Shown in pieces: positions 34,175 to 45,930 of a DNA stretch of 64,000 nucleotides. Numbering within the stretch: the first letter of the stretch is position 1; each line of letters starts with the position of its first letter. The position numbers and the translations under genes were made by a program. The stretch comes from Blasia pusilla. Lineage: Eukaryota > Marchantiophyta > Marchantiopsida > Blasiales. The notes beneath the pieces were generated by a model, which had not been told where the DNA came from, made no database searches, and saw only the letters and a list, made by a program, of their open reading frames with translations. Location of the stretch: NCBI GenBank assembly GCA_050084515.1, contig CM114274.1, positions 29,450,001 through 29,514,000 on the forward strand. Direction: 5' to 3'.

Positions 34175-34948
34175 TATCGTGTGCATACACATCGCTACAC
34201 AACATACATCGCTATCACCGAACACACACACAAACACGCACGATCCCATGCTAACTCATGGCATCCAAACAACGAGACAAGAAGTACCAAAATATCTCCA
34301 ATAAAATAAGATCAAATCTCTCTCACAAAACTATAGTTCTCACATGTGTGCACTCTCACATGTGTCTCTGAATATCAAACCAAACCCACTCTCCTAATGA
34401 GAGGCTTGGGTTACATATACAAGGCAAGCAAGACCATAGCTCCGCCGCCTCATGCCAAGAGGTTCAACAAAGAGAGAATGAGCTTTCAAGCTCTCTCTCC
34501 TTGAGGTGTACCCCTCCCCTCTCCCAAGCTCTCTCCATGATAACCTATGCTCCCAAGTCACCTCTTGGCTCTTGACCTGATGTAGGAGGTCAATGGCCAC
34601 TTACCAAAAATAGAAAGTTGATCATATATTCAAAATGGTACTTACCTAAAATAGTAAGTTCTTGAATATGGCTTCAAATGAGCCGAAACGAAGGGGAAAC
34701 CTGCTCTCTGAGGTTTCCTGGGGCCTCAGTAGGTCATCCTCGACCTAATGAGCCTGTCCTCTACTACTCATAAAGGCGCTCTACTAGATCTCACGGATCT
34801 ATCCTAAAAGACGTGACAGTTGTCGTGCGCATACACATCGCTACACAACATACATCGCTGTCACCAAACACACACACAAACACGCACAATCCCATGCTAA
34901 CTCATGGCATCCAAACAACGAGACAAGAAGTACCAAAATATCTCCAAT
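34175..34948 (-). repeat. A-B-A terminal repeats of the second copy of the main gypsy family
   Basis: Segment A (128 bp) occurs at 34175-34302 and again at 34821-34948 with only a few transitions. Between them is segment B (34303-34818) ending TGACA, then the dinucleotide GT, then TGTCGTGCG. On the minus strand a purine tract (CTAGGAGGGCGATTGG) lies directly before the inner A. The layout is the same as the 44.5-kb element (106/372-bp segments there), though the sequences are considerably diverged. The outer A starts TATCGTG where TGTCGTG is expected. Confidence 0.7.
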
Positions 34949-35640
34949 CGCCCTCCTAGCTGATGGTTAGGTCCCTCTAACTCCAAATAGCCATCTATCC
35001 CTACCTACCATGACATACACCTCTCAGACGCTAAGAGCAAGAAGGCAGGGTGCTCATGTGGCCCCATCGTTAGTCGCCTTCTTGTCATCCATATCACAGA
35101 CATAAGTCGGAATGTAGAACTATCTACTCTATGTACATCGGGGACACATCCATCATCCCTGAGGAACCCTAGTGAGAGGTGGCGTCAAGCATGCCATATG
35201 CCATCCTCTCGAACACCCATTATAGACTAGCATAGTGACTGCACCAAGGGCAGAACCACACATCATACACCGCAAGCCTGTAGGAACTATTGCTAAGCTC
35301 GGATCAACTGTACCGTCAATGTTTGGAAGATGACATGGCGCACAGTTACGCACATGGTCCTTCCAAACCATACCATCACGTCCCTCCAATAAGAGAACAC
35401 TGGATGGAAAAATCTCACGCACTCTCAAGATGGTGCGCCTTGTAGTCACATCCAATGTCATGGGTTCCGTTTGTTGCAAGTAGACATAGTCTTCTTGATG
35501 AAACCTATGGATAGTAGGTTGATAACCACCTCCCCGAATAGTCGCATACCTCAACGTATCGCGATGTTGCGCAATCGCCAAGTTCTCAAACGCCATGGGC
35601 ATCACTCTCCGAAACTCAGCCATTTTATAAACTAACACTT
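34949..35640 (-). pseudogene. Gypsy integrase C-terminal region with decayed PHD finger
   Basis: Minus frame 35153-35710 encodes the stretch after the integrase core: FENLAIAQHRDTLRYATIRG, then RILRVREIFPSS-like text, DHVRNCAPCHLPNIDGTVDP, and a PHD-like end (CMMCGSALGAVTML, then GWHMACLTPPL). The third zinc ligand (Cys in the 45-kb copy) is Tyr and the frame stops before the last Cys pair. The domain order matches the intact PHD at 45264-45398. Upstream (right of about 35640) the element is lost and unrelated DNA begins, so only its 3' end survives. An AT-rich stretch separates the frame from the terminal repeats. Confidence 0.7.
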
Positions 35641-36359
35641 GATTTTCTTCTTTGTAGAAGCTCAGCTGTTGTGCTCCAACTACCATGGCCTGACAGTTTG
35701 CTTCACTCATACCAACAATCTATCTCAGCTTTGTGCCGGCTGCTATTTACTCCCTAATAGTACACACATAGTTTTTGGCTTTATGATTGGAGACCATGCT
35801 TACATAGCACTCCATCATGTGACTTAGTTGATAAGACATTTCAGATGATGCACGTTTTCTGACTTATCTACAATCAATTTTTTGTATCTGTGTTAACTAT
35901 ATTGGTCACACCAAATATTTCATAATTCAGTCCTTCTATTGGTCTTTTGCAATCTTTATGTGCATGTTCCCACTTCTCAGACTATGAGAAATATGTATGA
36001 ACTACATATTTATCATGTTTGCTGATTCATATGTTTCAAATACTTTCAGACTGTGTATTCTCATTTTTCTGGTAGTAATTTTGAGGCCACATTCTTACAG
36101 TTGTCCATTTATGTTTATGCATTGGTTGTCTGCATGCCTTTCTCATATTTCCCATCTACATAACAAATTTGTGCTATTACATGTAGAAACTGAAGTCACA
36201 CAAGCGATGTGGGAGCTCCACTTATCGCACACTACCAGCGTAGACACACAGAGCAGGTGCCATCAACAAAACAAGGCTGCTACACACTAACGCTCAATCA
36301 TCTTGCTGCTTCATTCAAGGTCAAGAGGAAACAGACACAATCCGAAGCCAACTACTAAG
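35641..36359. other. No gene recognised
   Basis: AT-rich, pyrimidine-biased DNA resembling the non-coding stretches around 20.4-21.3 kb, possibly the intron-like spacer of the related ORF that follows. Confidence 0.35.
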
Positions 36360-36640
36360 GTTGCAAGCTTCTTGTTTGATGTTGCTCTTAAGAACATGGA
36401 GGCATTGGAGACATTGAGACTCACAACAACACTCTCAAGCAAGTGATGCGGCACATTAGTATAGACCAAGGACCAAACATTGCTACAATTATAATTCTGC
36501 AGGACAAACTCAACACACTTTACTCAGAGATATACTCAGTATGTAGTTGCTGTAGCGCCAACTATCCATATGACATGCATATGGCTGAGCAGATTCAGCG
36601 TCTTCAATGCATGTGTCCAGAGAAGAGTTTTATATAGATA
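36360..36640 (+). pseudogene. Second, decayed copy of the unknown ORF at 21.3 kb
   Basis: Reading across one stop, the plus strand gives ASFLFDVALKNMEALETL, then MRHISIDQGPNIATIIILQD and KLNTLYSEIYSV (frame 36443-36637). It parallels SLFDAAMTNL..., VMRSVSGDDNYN and KLQRQLRTILEK at 21.3-21.5 kb in order and spacing. The similarity is modest and judged by eye. It supports a mobile, multi-copy gene of unknown function, here inactivated. Confidence 0.35.
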
Positions 36641-38534
36641 TGTGTATACATAGTTGTGTAGATGAACCGTGTTTGTAACGTCTTCACACCAAGAATGCAA
36701 CTTGTTGTTTGTAAATGCAGATGGCGTCCCATAAGTTGGTCCAATTTTTTTAAGTATCTATATGAGCCATAGAGGTTCATTTTAGAAGTATGTAACAATT
36801 TTGTACACCTATCTTGACTTTCTTATAGTCCAGTCAGGTGTGAGGAACTCCCTCTCTAAATTTACAATGCTTGTGCACATTTTTTTAGTGTTCTATATGT
36901 TTTTCTGTACTTCATTAATTGAATGTCATTCACTGCAATGTTTCTTCAGGGCCTGCGTAACCATGTATTTAGAATCTAGTTCTAGATGCAAAAGGTTTCA
37001 TGTGTAGCTCGTGAACTATGTGGAAGTTACAAGCAGCGTTTCTCCGCTTGAAGACGTGAAGATTCATGGAGAAACACACATACAGAAGTCCTCCAATAGT
37101 GGACCCGTGAAGCTCAATCCAGTGATATACCATGTGGCTGCACTTGGCTGGCAAAGAAAATGCCCCTCGTACCTTATCGTCACCAGACCTCCCCACCATT
37201 TCACGAATGCGTTTGAATTTGTGGGTGCTCCACTAAACCCTTGGGACTTGTCTTTTTCCTCCAATCCATTGTTGTCCCCTCATTAGCACCCACACCTTTG
37301 AGTCATCCTTGAGAGTCTTCTTTTTTGTTGCCTCTAAATCACACAACAAGCCAAGGTCTGTCCGTGTGACATGCATATGTAGTAAGATTAGCTATTTTCG
37401 TTTCTGACCATTGTGCTTCTTGGTCCTACACGTGCAGGCAACTTGTCACATGTTGGTTGATCCCAGGGATAATCTAGTGTTGAGTCAAGGATGTCGTTTA
37501 CCTCCCAACTAAGAAACGAAATGTGTAATCATGTTATAAACGTGTGGTTGATCACTAATTTTACAAGTTTCAGCTACCAACTATCTTCTTATGATATTTT
37601 AGAACTCAAACTATTTGGAATGTCAACACTAAAAGCACTTTCTGGATGTGAGTGTGCTTGTTATTTCTACATGTTCAATCATTTGAAAACTGGTGCTTGA
37701 CGCTTTGCATGATTGAGTAGTGTACAGAATATGGAGTGTAGTGATGGTTGAAATAAAAGTGAGCAGAACACAGCCCCGGGGTATCTCACCGGAACTTGCA
37801 ATGGGTGGATTATTGTGTAGAAGTCTTGCGTTCAACCATAACAAATTGTAGGACCATCTTTCATACCTTATACAGTACTATGCTACTCTTGTGTTGACAA
37901 AGTGGAGTACCAAAGATCATACTTAGGAGTGATAGGCGTTTCATTCTCTGCAGTGGACAGGTGGAGCTCGTGTAATGATTCAGTCTGAAAGTTTACTTAA
38001 AATGCTTCATACAGTGTTCCATATTTGTGCACTTTGAAAACACATTTTGTGAACGATTTTTTTCCGCTTACTAGCCGTCAAACGTAGACTTGTTGTAGTG
38101 GGTATGTTTTTTAGCAAGCAGAACTTTTCGAGCCTGATTCCATCAATAGCATTTTCAGAGCTCGTGTAAATTCATAGGTCTCGCATTTCCTGTGAACCAA
38201 ATAGATATCAATATCAACATATTTTTTCAGGTCCTTGATCTGAGTTGAGGCACATACTGACAATATATATGGTAGCTTATATATCACTGGCCTTGAGTAC
38301 CAAATGTATATACAAATACTTGGAAACTTTGACTTATCAAAAACTATTAAAACTCTCAAAGAAACTATTCGTGAATGTTGAGGTTGGGGTTGCTGGCTGC
38401 CTTAAAGAGACAAGATAATCATGTCTACCAAAATGCTCATTTCTGTGCTCTCATAAATGAGAAAAATTAGTATTTGTAATGGGGTATTCATGAATGAATT
38501 TGACGTACATTAAAGGCAACCTCATAATGGGACA
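36641..38534. other. No gene recognised
   Basis: Opposed short frames near 36969-37286 (for example plus 37011-37286) look partly protein-like, but I cannot assign them. The rest is AT-rich with no repeat termini. Confidence 0.35.
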
Positions 38535-38777
38535 CTAGTGAGGTACCTGTGCTCTACACGTGTAGATTTCAAAATCTCCATCATTAGCTCTCCTCAACGT
38601 GTAGATTTCACAATTTCCATCATTAGCACTCCTCAACCATAAACCATAAACGACCAGAAGAACGAAAAAGGCATACTTTAGGGTGGGCACGAAGAAAAAA
38701 TAATTCAAACTTGATGGACTCGTGTCAAATGGGGAGGAGGTCCAAATCAAGAGGGGGTTCTCTAATAATAATATCGA
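38535..38777 (-). mobile_element. Complete 243-bp non-autonomous Helitron
   Basis: Minus strand: A|TCGATATTATTATTAGAGA starts at 38777. Near the 3' end is a perfect 12-bp palindrome (ctacacgtgtag, 38553-38564), followed by 14 bases and CTAG at 38538-38535, then T. All expected Helitron end features are present. A tandem phrase (acgtgtagatttca...aatctccatcattagc) occurs twice near the 3' end. Non-coding, distinct from the array family internally. Confidence 0.65.
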
Positions 38778-39351
38778 TTATCCGGAAAATTTTACACGGT
38801 ACGAAGCAGAGATTTCGTCATATCGGAAGCTGGAAGAACCTCAACCCCTATTTACACCATTTATGTCGACCAAGAGGTGCAGCAAGAAACTGCATGCGTA
38901 TCTCTTATTATCTTCGGTGTTACCTCACATTTATGGACGATTCAGAATTACAACATCTTTCATTAAAAGTAGGGTTCAGTAAAGGGCTGCGTTATTATGA
39001 TTCCGACATCTACTGTGAATGAGAAAATAATTGGGATTTCATATCAGACTATTTAAAGTCCATCGAATAAGTGCCACCTATGTACTAGTTGACGAAGATG
39101 TGTAATACTTGACTAAGTCTTTTAAAAATAATCTACCTTACACAAGGCAAAACAAAAATGGATACGGTTTTGAGAATTAAGTCATTTTTTTAAAATCATC
39201 AAAATAAAGAATTTTCTTCTACTTATTTAAAATTTACGAGGAAAAATGGCTAAATTATTTTAGTACAATAAACTAAATATAAGAAGAATTGCGTAAAGTC
39301 AATTATGTATCAATTAGATGCTTCACTATGTTGTACTATTATAGCAATCGC
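38778..39351. other. AT-rich DNA, no gene recognised
   Basis: Two overlapping frames (38711-39022, 38722-38982) have no domain. No termini seen. Confidence 0.35.
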
Positions 39352-39497
39352 TTAATACGAGACGAGCAACTACATGAAAACACGGAATAAAATAGAGATG
39401 ACTTATCAGTAAATAATCGTGCCAGGTTGTGATTATTTACCGATAAGTTATCTCTATTTTATCCCGTGTTTTCATGTAGTTGCTCGTCTCGTATTAA
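39352..39497. repeat. Foldback element or long hairpin, about 67-bp arms
   Basis: The left arm (39352-39419, ttaatacgagacgagcaact...) is the near-perfect reverse complement of the right arm (39430-39497), with only a few mismatches over 67 bp and an 11-nt loop. Transcription would give an almost perfect double strand of miRNA/siRNA precursor length. Outer bases ttaa/ttaa could be a TTAA or TA target duplication. It is either a small foldback MITE or a hairpin RNA locus. Confidence 0.75.
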
Positions 39498-42400
39498 AGC
39501 TACCTCATTCGAATGTGGGGCCGCATTCTTGGTTTTTCCAAGAGAATATAAAAGAAATTCAAACATAACCTAAGTTTTTCCTCCTTTGAAAAAATTTACC
39601 TGAATAAAAAATAAAAAATAAAATACTTTCAATGAGATATCTGATAAATTTTTAAAAGAATTGAAAGCCCAATTAATACTGAAGATTAAATATAATATTC
39701 ACTAATAAATCTTATCAAACTATACATTCAAGATAATGAGCACGAAAACTATTGGAAGACGAAGCGAATGACGCTGCACCCACCACGTGAGTTGATATTT
39801 TCGGTGAGAGAAAAGTAACGGAAACTAAGGAGCTCCGTCCATTTCTATCGGTTTTCGTGGCAGTCCCTCAACGGAAACTAGGATGGAGCAAAAGGCAAAG
39901 ATTCGATTACATTGTACGTAACGGGAAGTTATAGAGAGCCTCTACCATTTCTTCCCCTAACTCGTCCTTTTTAAACGTTTTCTTCTCCTTTTTCTGATTA
40001 TTTAAAATTATTTTTTCTTTTCTTATTCCTCCCGAATCCCTAATCATTGCACATCACCTTTTCCTTAAATATTGATAATCTTTTAATGCTCAAACTGTTA
40101 TAGAAACAAAGCTCGTACGGTGCCAAGGAAAGTCTTCCATAGATTTTCCATTATAGTAGTACTTTGGAAAGGATATGAAATCAAATAATGTGCATCCTTT
40201 TGGTTCTTTCATCTCTTTGGTACATGGGTACGAGAAGCTAACTCACTTTATTCCTCACTTTTATAGGATGCGCATCATAATGCAACCATTAAAGAAAAAA
40301 AATCTATGGAGCTAACATTAACGTGCTTTTTAATCAATCATTGAGCATAACTTAAGGACCGTGCAAGAGAGATCTTGAAAATTGAGAGAAGGGTAGTCTA
40401 ACTCTTTTCTTGGATGATGAATATGTGGGTTTTAGGTCTTTATATCCATCGTATGGAAGAATTGAAAGATCTTGGGAGCTACGTTTAATAAACCTGTTTT
40501 GTTACTATGACCTAGACGTTGTTCATGCATATTAAAACGCAGTGTCAATTAAAGTGTCTTAAGGCCATTGGAGAAGGACGATTATGAAAATTCACCAAAA
40601 ATGAGGTACCATGTAGAAAACTTTTGTGATTCGTGACCCTCAAATGAAAATATAGTCTTGTTGAATTGTCATCATTTTATTATTATATATATGAATATGG
40701 GAGGTCTACTATACATGGCTCCTATGGAGTGGAAGTTGGACACACAAGAAGGAATTTGAGTAATATGGTCCCAAGGTAAGTTACCTTACCCCAAATTGGG
40801 GTACGTATTGAGAGTTACAACTTTTGCTACACCATGCGTAAAGAGGATTCTTTAAAATTTACTAATTAGGCATGTAAAATATATTGCATAATGTCGTCTT
40901 GACCTTCAAACACTTCTCTTGTTGACATTTGGTAATTTCAACATGTCAACTATTAAACCATGTTGTGAAGTTGGGTTATGGGGCACATGGTCAACTTTGG
41001 AGATTACTTAAGTTAGGGTCAAATTTGGAGGTCATTCAAGTACAAATAATTCAAATTATCCATCATCAGTTAGCCCATTAGTTAACCCATACATGGCACA
41101 GTTACCTACCAATTTATTTTAATAATTACTCTCTAATCACACATGTGTGAATAACTTGACTAAAATAAAAGTTCCATAAATTTCCTTAGAAGAGAAGGTT
41201 AGAGTAGCCCTCATATAATTCTCGTTAGAGTTTGACTCTTTGAGAGCTTCACTTCTTGCCAAAAAGAAAAGGAGGGTTTCACAAGAAACTTTTTACAAGT
41301 GTTTTCTTTACAATATAAGAGGGTAGGAGATTAAAAAAATTCATTTTCATCAAGGGAGGACTTTATTTAAAAAAAATTCTGATTTTTAATGTATGAAAAG
41401 AAAAGATGAGATTTAATTTTGAGTAGGGGAAGGAAAGAGAGAATCTTAAATTTTTAACAAAGGAGGGAAAATTATTTTAAAGTATTTTATTTTACAAAAT
41501 TAAATGAGATATAAGAACTAATCTTCAATAGGGAATAGGAAGAGAAACATATGAGGTTTCATAAGGAGGACTAAAGAAATCATAATTGAATTTTCATTAG
41601 GGGAAAGGAAGAGATAAAGGAGTGTTTCATAAAAAAATTTTAAATGTTAAATTTCAATGGGAGAGGGAGGAGAGATAGGGAATAACATACGGTAGGGGAG
41701 AATAAACCAAACAACATTCGTCTAGCGTTAATATTTTCCCTTCCTTCAAATAAGAAGACAAATTCATGAAGGAAAGGGTCCCATACGCTTGGGATCACAA
41801 CAATCCGACTTAGATGTAAATCACGGAAGAATTTAGAGAGTCAATTTTTTTAATCAGATACTATTCAAGACGAGGATGTACAAGAAAGGAGCGTTGTCCC
41901 AATGATCCGCGCTCTGCTTTTTGGTGGCGCAATTTTCTCCGAAGTCCCATTTGTTGTTTTAATCTTGCATTTTTTAATTCTATTTATCTGAGACAATATG
42001 GGAAGTCGCCACGACTTTGGTTCATATCGGACTATCTCGTAAGATAATGGAGGAATATTCATGCTAACAATAGAGAGACAAAGATAAACCCTTCTTAGAG
42101 GACTCGAATAGACTATCCTTCAACCAAATAGACCCTATTGTGTTTCCTATAACAATAAACATTAACATTTGTCGCGAAACATGAAGTATTGTTCCATGGA
42201 TAATAGTGGACGCTTGTGTCATGCAAACCTTAATAATGGGTAATTTAAATTATCCATACCATAAAGTATGACCAATGATATAACTAACCCCAAAACTGAA
42301 TTGAGCTCTCAATTCAACTTTGAATGATTTAATTGGTTGAGAGGGTAGACCGGGTGTCGGAAGGGGTAAAGACTTAGGGGATAGGGATATCATTTCGACC

Positions 42401-43169
42401 TCCAAAAGTGCCCACAAATATTAATGTTGGTCGCTGGCGATTCCATGTCCCTATTTTTGGCTCTCGACTCTGAGGACATCCAATTGGAATACGTACCTAC
42501 ATGGAATTTTGCGATTGCCTAGTCTTTCCATCATATTTTAGAGCCGCGGCGGCTAGTCCTAGAACATCGCGCATGGAAGGAAACAATCACAATCATTGCG
42601 TTTATGTCAATCAAGATGTTTGTGCTAAGATCATAACATCAAGCATAAGAATTGACGGAAATTTCCTCTTTGTAGGACAATTCTGGCCGCCATCGTAAAG
42701 CATGTGCCATAGCAAATTCTTCAGATCTATTGCTCTTCCATACTATGGCATATTGTTCATATCTATGGCTCTTCCATTCCTCACCATTGTAGTTGTTGCG
42801 ACCTCTTTGCACTGAAGCAGTGAAATATCTATCGTTCCTTCCTTTCCATCTCAACTCACCGCATCCATTCAATTCCTCCTTGGTCGGTTTCTACTTTGAA
42901 GCTTTTGTTCCACTAGCTTTGATGCTCTTGATTCTGAGTGAGTTTGTTCAAATATTTTGGTGTTGACTGCTTGTTTTTGTAGGTTGTGCAATCATCTACG
43001 TAAAGTTGTCTCATGAACTACTAATTCTCATTCGTTCTGGTTCATTTTGAGCAAGTTCCTTCATTGTTAAAGTGAGAGGTCTTATGCACATGGCCTATTA
43101 TTTGTTGTGGACTACTTGTTGTTATAGGGCGAGCAATCATTAGCATGAAGCTGTGAAGTTTATTTTTAA
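39498..43169. other. AT-rich DNA, no gene recognised
   Basis: About 3.7 kb with no credible coding frame. Purine-rich runs (aaggaggga/gaggggaa) occur at 41270-41700. No terminal repeats or RNA genes were identified. Confidence 0.4.
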
Positions 43170-44494
43170 TTCAGGCTCAAGTGAGTTGACTGTTTGATGC
43201 AATATCTCTTCTTATCTTTTCCCGTAGCTTGTGGGTCATTGTCCTCCATTTGCCATTCAATTTTGTTGTTCATGCGGTTTTCTTCTTCAACCTTCAACCT
43301 TAGCCATGGATCATATTTTTGTCCAACCTTTCTCTCTTTTCTGTGCATTCTTATCCTCTCTGATCTCTTCCCGCCTTGACACGTTTTATAATGGGATTGA
43401 AAAGTTTATAACCATAAGAACCAATCTGATAACCAAGGAATATATATTCTTCATCCGTAGAATCCAACTTTCTTCTTCTCTCAGCTGGAATGAGTGCAAA
43501 TACATCTTGCCTTATGGTTCAGTGTGCGGTTGAGTCTTTATGCAGTTCCATTCTGCATAGAAGAATCTCTTCTTGTGCGTTGATGAAGAATACCAGAAGT
43601 TTGAAGAACTTCTGGTATTCTTCATCAACTCCATATGTTCTGAGAACAGCACAGTGGAGATCAATTTCTCTTTCAACCATGATTTTGAACTTCTGGAATA
43701 TAGAAAAGACTTCTATGTTCTTGTGAAGGATGTAGATAAAGGATTTATTTGTATATTGGTCAAGAAAAGTACAGAAATAGTAACTAAAGCAAATACATGG
43801 TGTCTTCATTGGTCCTGCCAGATCACTATGAGCCAGATCTAGAGCTTCAAGAGAAGAGTATGCATTCACCACCTCCATCTGTTTTGAGAATAGCAATGTG
43901 GAGACCAGTTTCTCTTTCAACCATGATTTTGAACTTCTAGAATGTAGAAAAGACGTCTGTGTTCTTGTAAAGGATGTAGACAAAGGATTTCTTTGTATAT
44001 TGGTCAAGAAAAGTACATAAATAGTACTAGGTTTCTTTATTGGTCGTTCCAGATCACTTTGAATTAGATCTAGAGCTTTTTGCACAGGGATATCTTGTCC
44101 ACACTAAAATTTGAAATTGAGATCATCGATACAATCTAGTCCTTGAATCATCTTTTGTTGATGTAGTTGCAGTGAATGAAAATTGTTGAGGTGTCCTATA
44201 GAATTGTGCTAGAGATTGGATGAACTTCTGGTTAGCAAACTTGTTGGTGGAGTAGAAGATTGACATTCAAGTAGATACAGGCCATGCTTGGCAAAACCTT
44301 TGCCTAAACTATGACCAGTAGCTGTAGCATACATTTTGCCATTTTCTTTGCTAGAAATGAGCATTGGAGAGTTAGGAAGGAAATCAAAGAATAATTCTCT
44401 TTGACAAAAAACACGAGAATTTGAACCATAATCAAGGATCCAAAGTTTGGAAAGATTTGGGAAAGTAGATGTATAGGGTTTTTGTATCATGAAC
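43170..44494 (-). pseudogene. Ty1/copia pol fragment: protease, pre-integrase and integrase, with an internal duplication
   Basis: Reading right to left: 44209-44494 carries the copia protease start (LWILDYGSNSRVF, where an active enzyme has D-S-G; here D-Y-G) and following text LISSKENGKMYATATGHSLG. Frame 43519-44085 carries the integrase core start twice in tandem: LDLIQSDLERPIKKPS... then LDLAHSDLAGPMKTP... with FIYILHKNIEVFSIFQKFKI, period about 82 residues. A copia polyprotein runs gag-PR-IN-RT-RH; RT is not seen. The left part below about 43500 is unrecognisable. The gene was interrupted at 44494/44499 by the 10-kb gypsy element; its upstream gag continues at 54507. Confidence 0.7.
43580..43628. 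repeat. Perfect 22-bp hairpin inside the copia fragment
   Basis: ttgatgaagaataccagaag begins the left arm (43580-43601). The right arm (43607-43628) is its exact reverse complement with a 5-nt loop. It coincides with the YQKF-encoding segment and reflects an inverted duplication of that piece. Confidence 0.75.
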
Positions 44495-44498
44495 AGAT
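44495..44498. repeat. Left target-site duplication AGAT
   Basis: The four bases before the gypsy element match the four after it (54506-54509). Keeping one copy restores a continuous copia reading frame across the insertion, proving the element's ends. Confidence 0.9.
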
Positions 44499-45084
44499 TG
44501 TCGTGCGAATCCACATCGTCATACAACATACATCGCTGACATACCATACGCACATACATACATAACATAGATGAGAGTATCCACAAACGCAAGTGTACCA
44601 CAACTGAAATCCGTGAAAGACCTCTTTGTCATCATAAAACACGTTTACAATCACATACAATCGAGCCAAACCCACTCCACGATGGGAGAATCTAGGTCGA
44701 AGCTTGGAAACACCATAGCCAAGAGCTCTACTCACTACCAAGGCTAACTCCCAACGCAACAGGCTCAACTCAAAGAACGATCGTTGTTCTTTGAGGGCAA
44801 GCCACCTTATATCCTCCAACCTAAGAGCGGGCCCTCTTTGGGAAAGTCACCCCAAGTGAGTAACCCCCAACCCTATGTATGGAACCGCATCTCTACCAAG
44901 CCACTACGGTCCTACATAAGGAATGGCCTCTACCAAAGACACCATACTCTACGACATAATCCGTATGGTCATGACAACTGTCGTGCGAATCCACATCGTC
45001 ATACAACATACATCGCTGACATACCATACGCACATACATACATAACATAGACGAGAGTATCCACAAACGCAAGTGTACCACAAC
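44499..45084 (-). repeat. A-B-A terminal repeat block (left end of element)
   Basis: A1 44499-44604, B1 44605-44976, dinucleotide ac 44977-44978, A2 44979-45084. A1 and A2 differ by one base (tagatg/tagacg). The B/A junction CATGACA-ac-TGTCGTG is nearly palindromic and contains the same ends as the whole element. On the minus strand a purine tract (AGGGGGGCGAG) sits directly before A2, as a polypurine tract sits before U3. Confidence 0.85.
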
Positions 45085-45257
45085 TCGCCCCCCTAACTGG
45101 CGGTTAGGTCCCTCTAACTCCCAGGTAGCCCTATACATCTACTACATGCTATACACCTTCTTGGGTGCCCGAATCAGAAGGCCGAGTGCTACATTGCCCC
45201 ATCGTTATTCACACATCTGTAATCCATATCATGCAAAGATCAAGTCATCTACCTCTC

Positions 45258-45930
45258 CTAAGTACATCGAGGACAAACCCACCTTCCAGTAGGAACAACA
45301 TCCAAACGTGGAGTCAAACACATCATGTGCCAATCCCTAGAACACCAATCACACACTAACATACGGGCTGCGTTACCAGCAGACCCACACAACATGCACC
45401 TCAAGCTAGCACGTATCATGGCTAAGCTTGGGTCAACAGTACCATCCACATTTGGAAGATGACATGGCGCACAATTACGCACATGGTCCTTCCACACAAC
45501 TCCATCACAACCCTCCAACATGAGAACTCCAGAAGCTAACACCTCACGCACTCCTAAAATAGTGCCGTCTGCCGTCACATCCAACGTTGTCGGGGCAATC
45601 TGCTGCAAATAGACATAGTCCCCACATGGAACCTACAAATTGATGGTCGATAACCTCCACGCGAATGGTTGCATACCGCAACGTATCCCCTGTGTTGAGC
45701 AATGGCAAGATTCTCAAAGGTCGTTGGCATAACTCTCCAAAGAGCTCCGCCCCCGAGAACACACCTCATCCACATCTCGGGTCATCAAGGTTCACCACCT
45801 CACTAGACTCCCGACAATTGATCTTTGGCAAGTCCGATCTCGGCCGTATAACAAAAATAAGGTGAGAAGGAAGCCAAGGATGCTTGGCGATCGAACCTAT
45901 ACCCCATGGCTAACCATGGCAATCGAATAT
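45258..45930 (-). pseudogene. Integrase C-terminal extension ending in a PHD finger
   Basis: Frame 45258-45608 runs from a post-integrase domain (TILGVREVLASGVLMLEGCD, DHVRNCAPCHLP) to a C4HC3 PHD finger at 45264-45398. The ligands are CMLC, CDWC, HMMC and CPRC, with spacing C-x2-C-x10-C-x2-C-x4-H-x2-C-x15-C-x2-C, all eight intact, and Trp two residues before the last Cys pair. PHD fingers typically read histone H3 tails; at the end of an integrase it could steer insertion to marked chromatin, as chromodomains do in chromoviruses (inference). The frame terminates right after the finger. The upstream part 45544-45775 is frameshifted. The same architecture is decayed at 35.2 kb. Confidence 0.8.

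Noticed and set aside
34210-34265. Short regularly spaced ac-rich repeats as a CRISPR-like array
   Set aside because: Simple ACAC microsatellite inside the gypsy terminal repeat, in a eukaryotic context.
44499-44976. Simple reading of 44499-44976 as a normal LTR with a conventional partner at the right
   Set aside because: The right end lacks segment A, and a second A follows the first B at the left in two independent copies, so two equal LTRs do not describe it.
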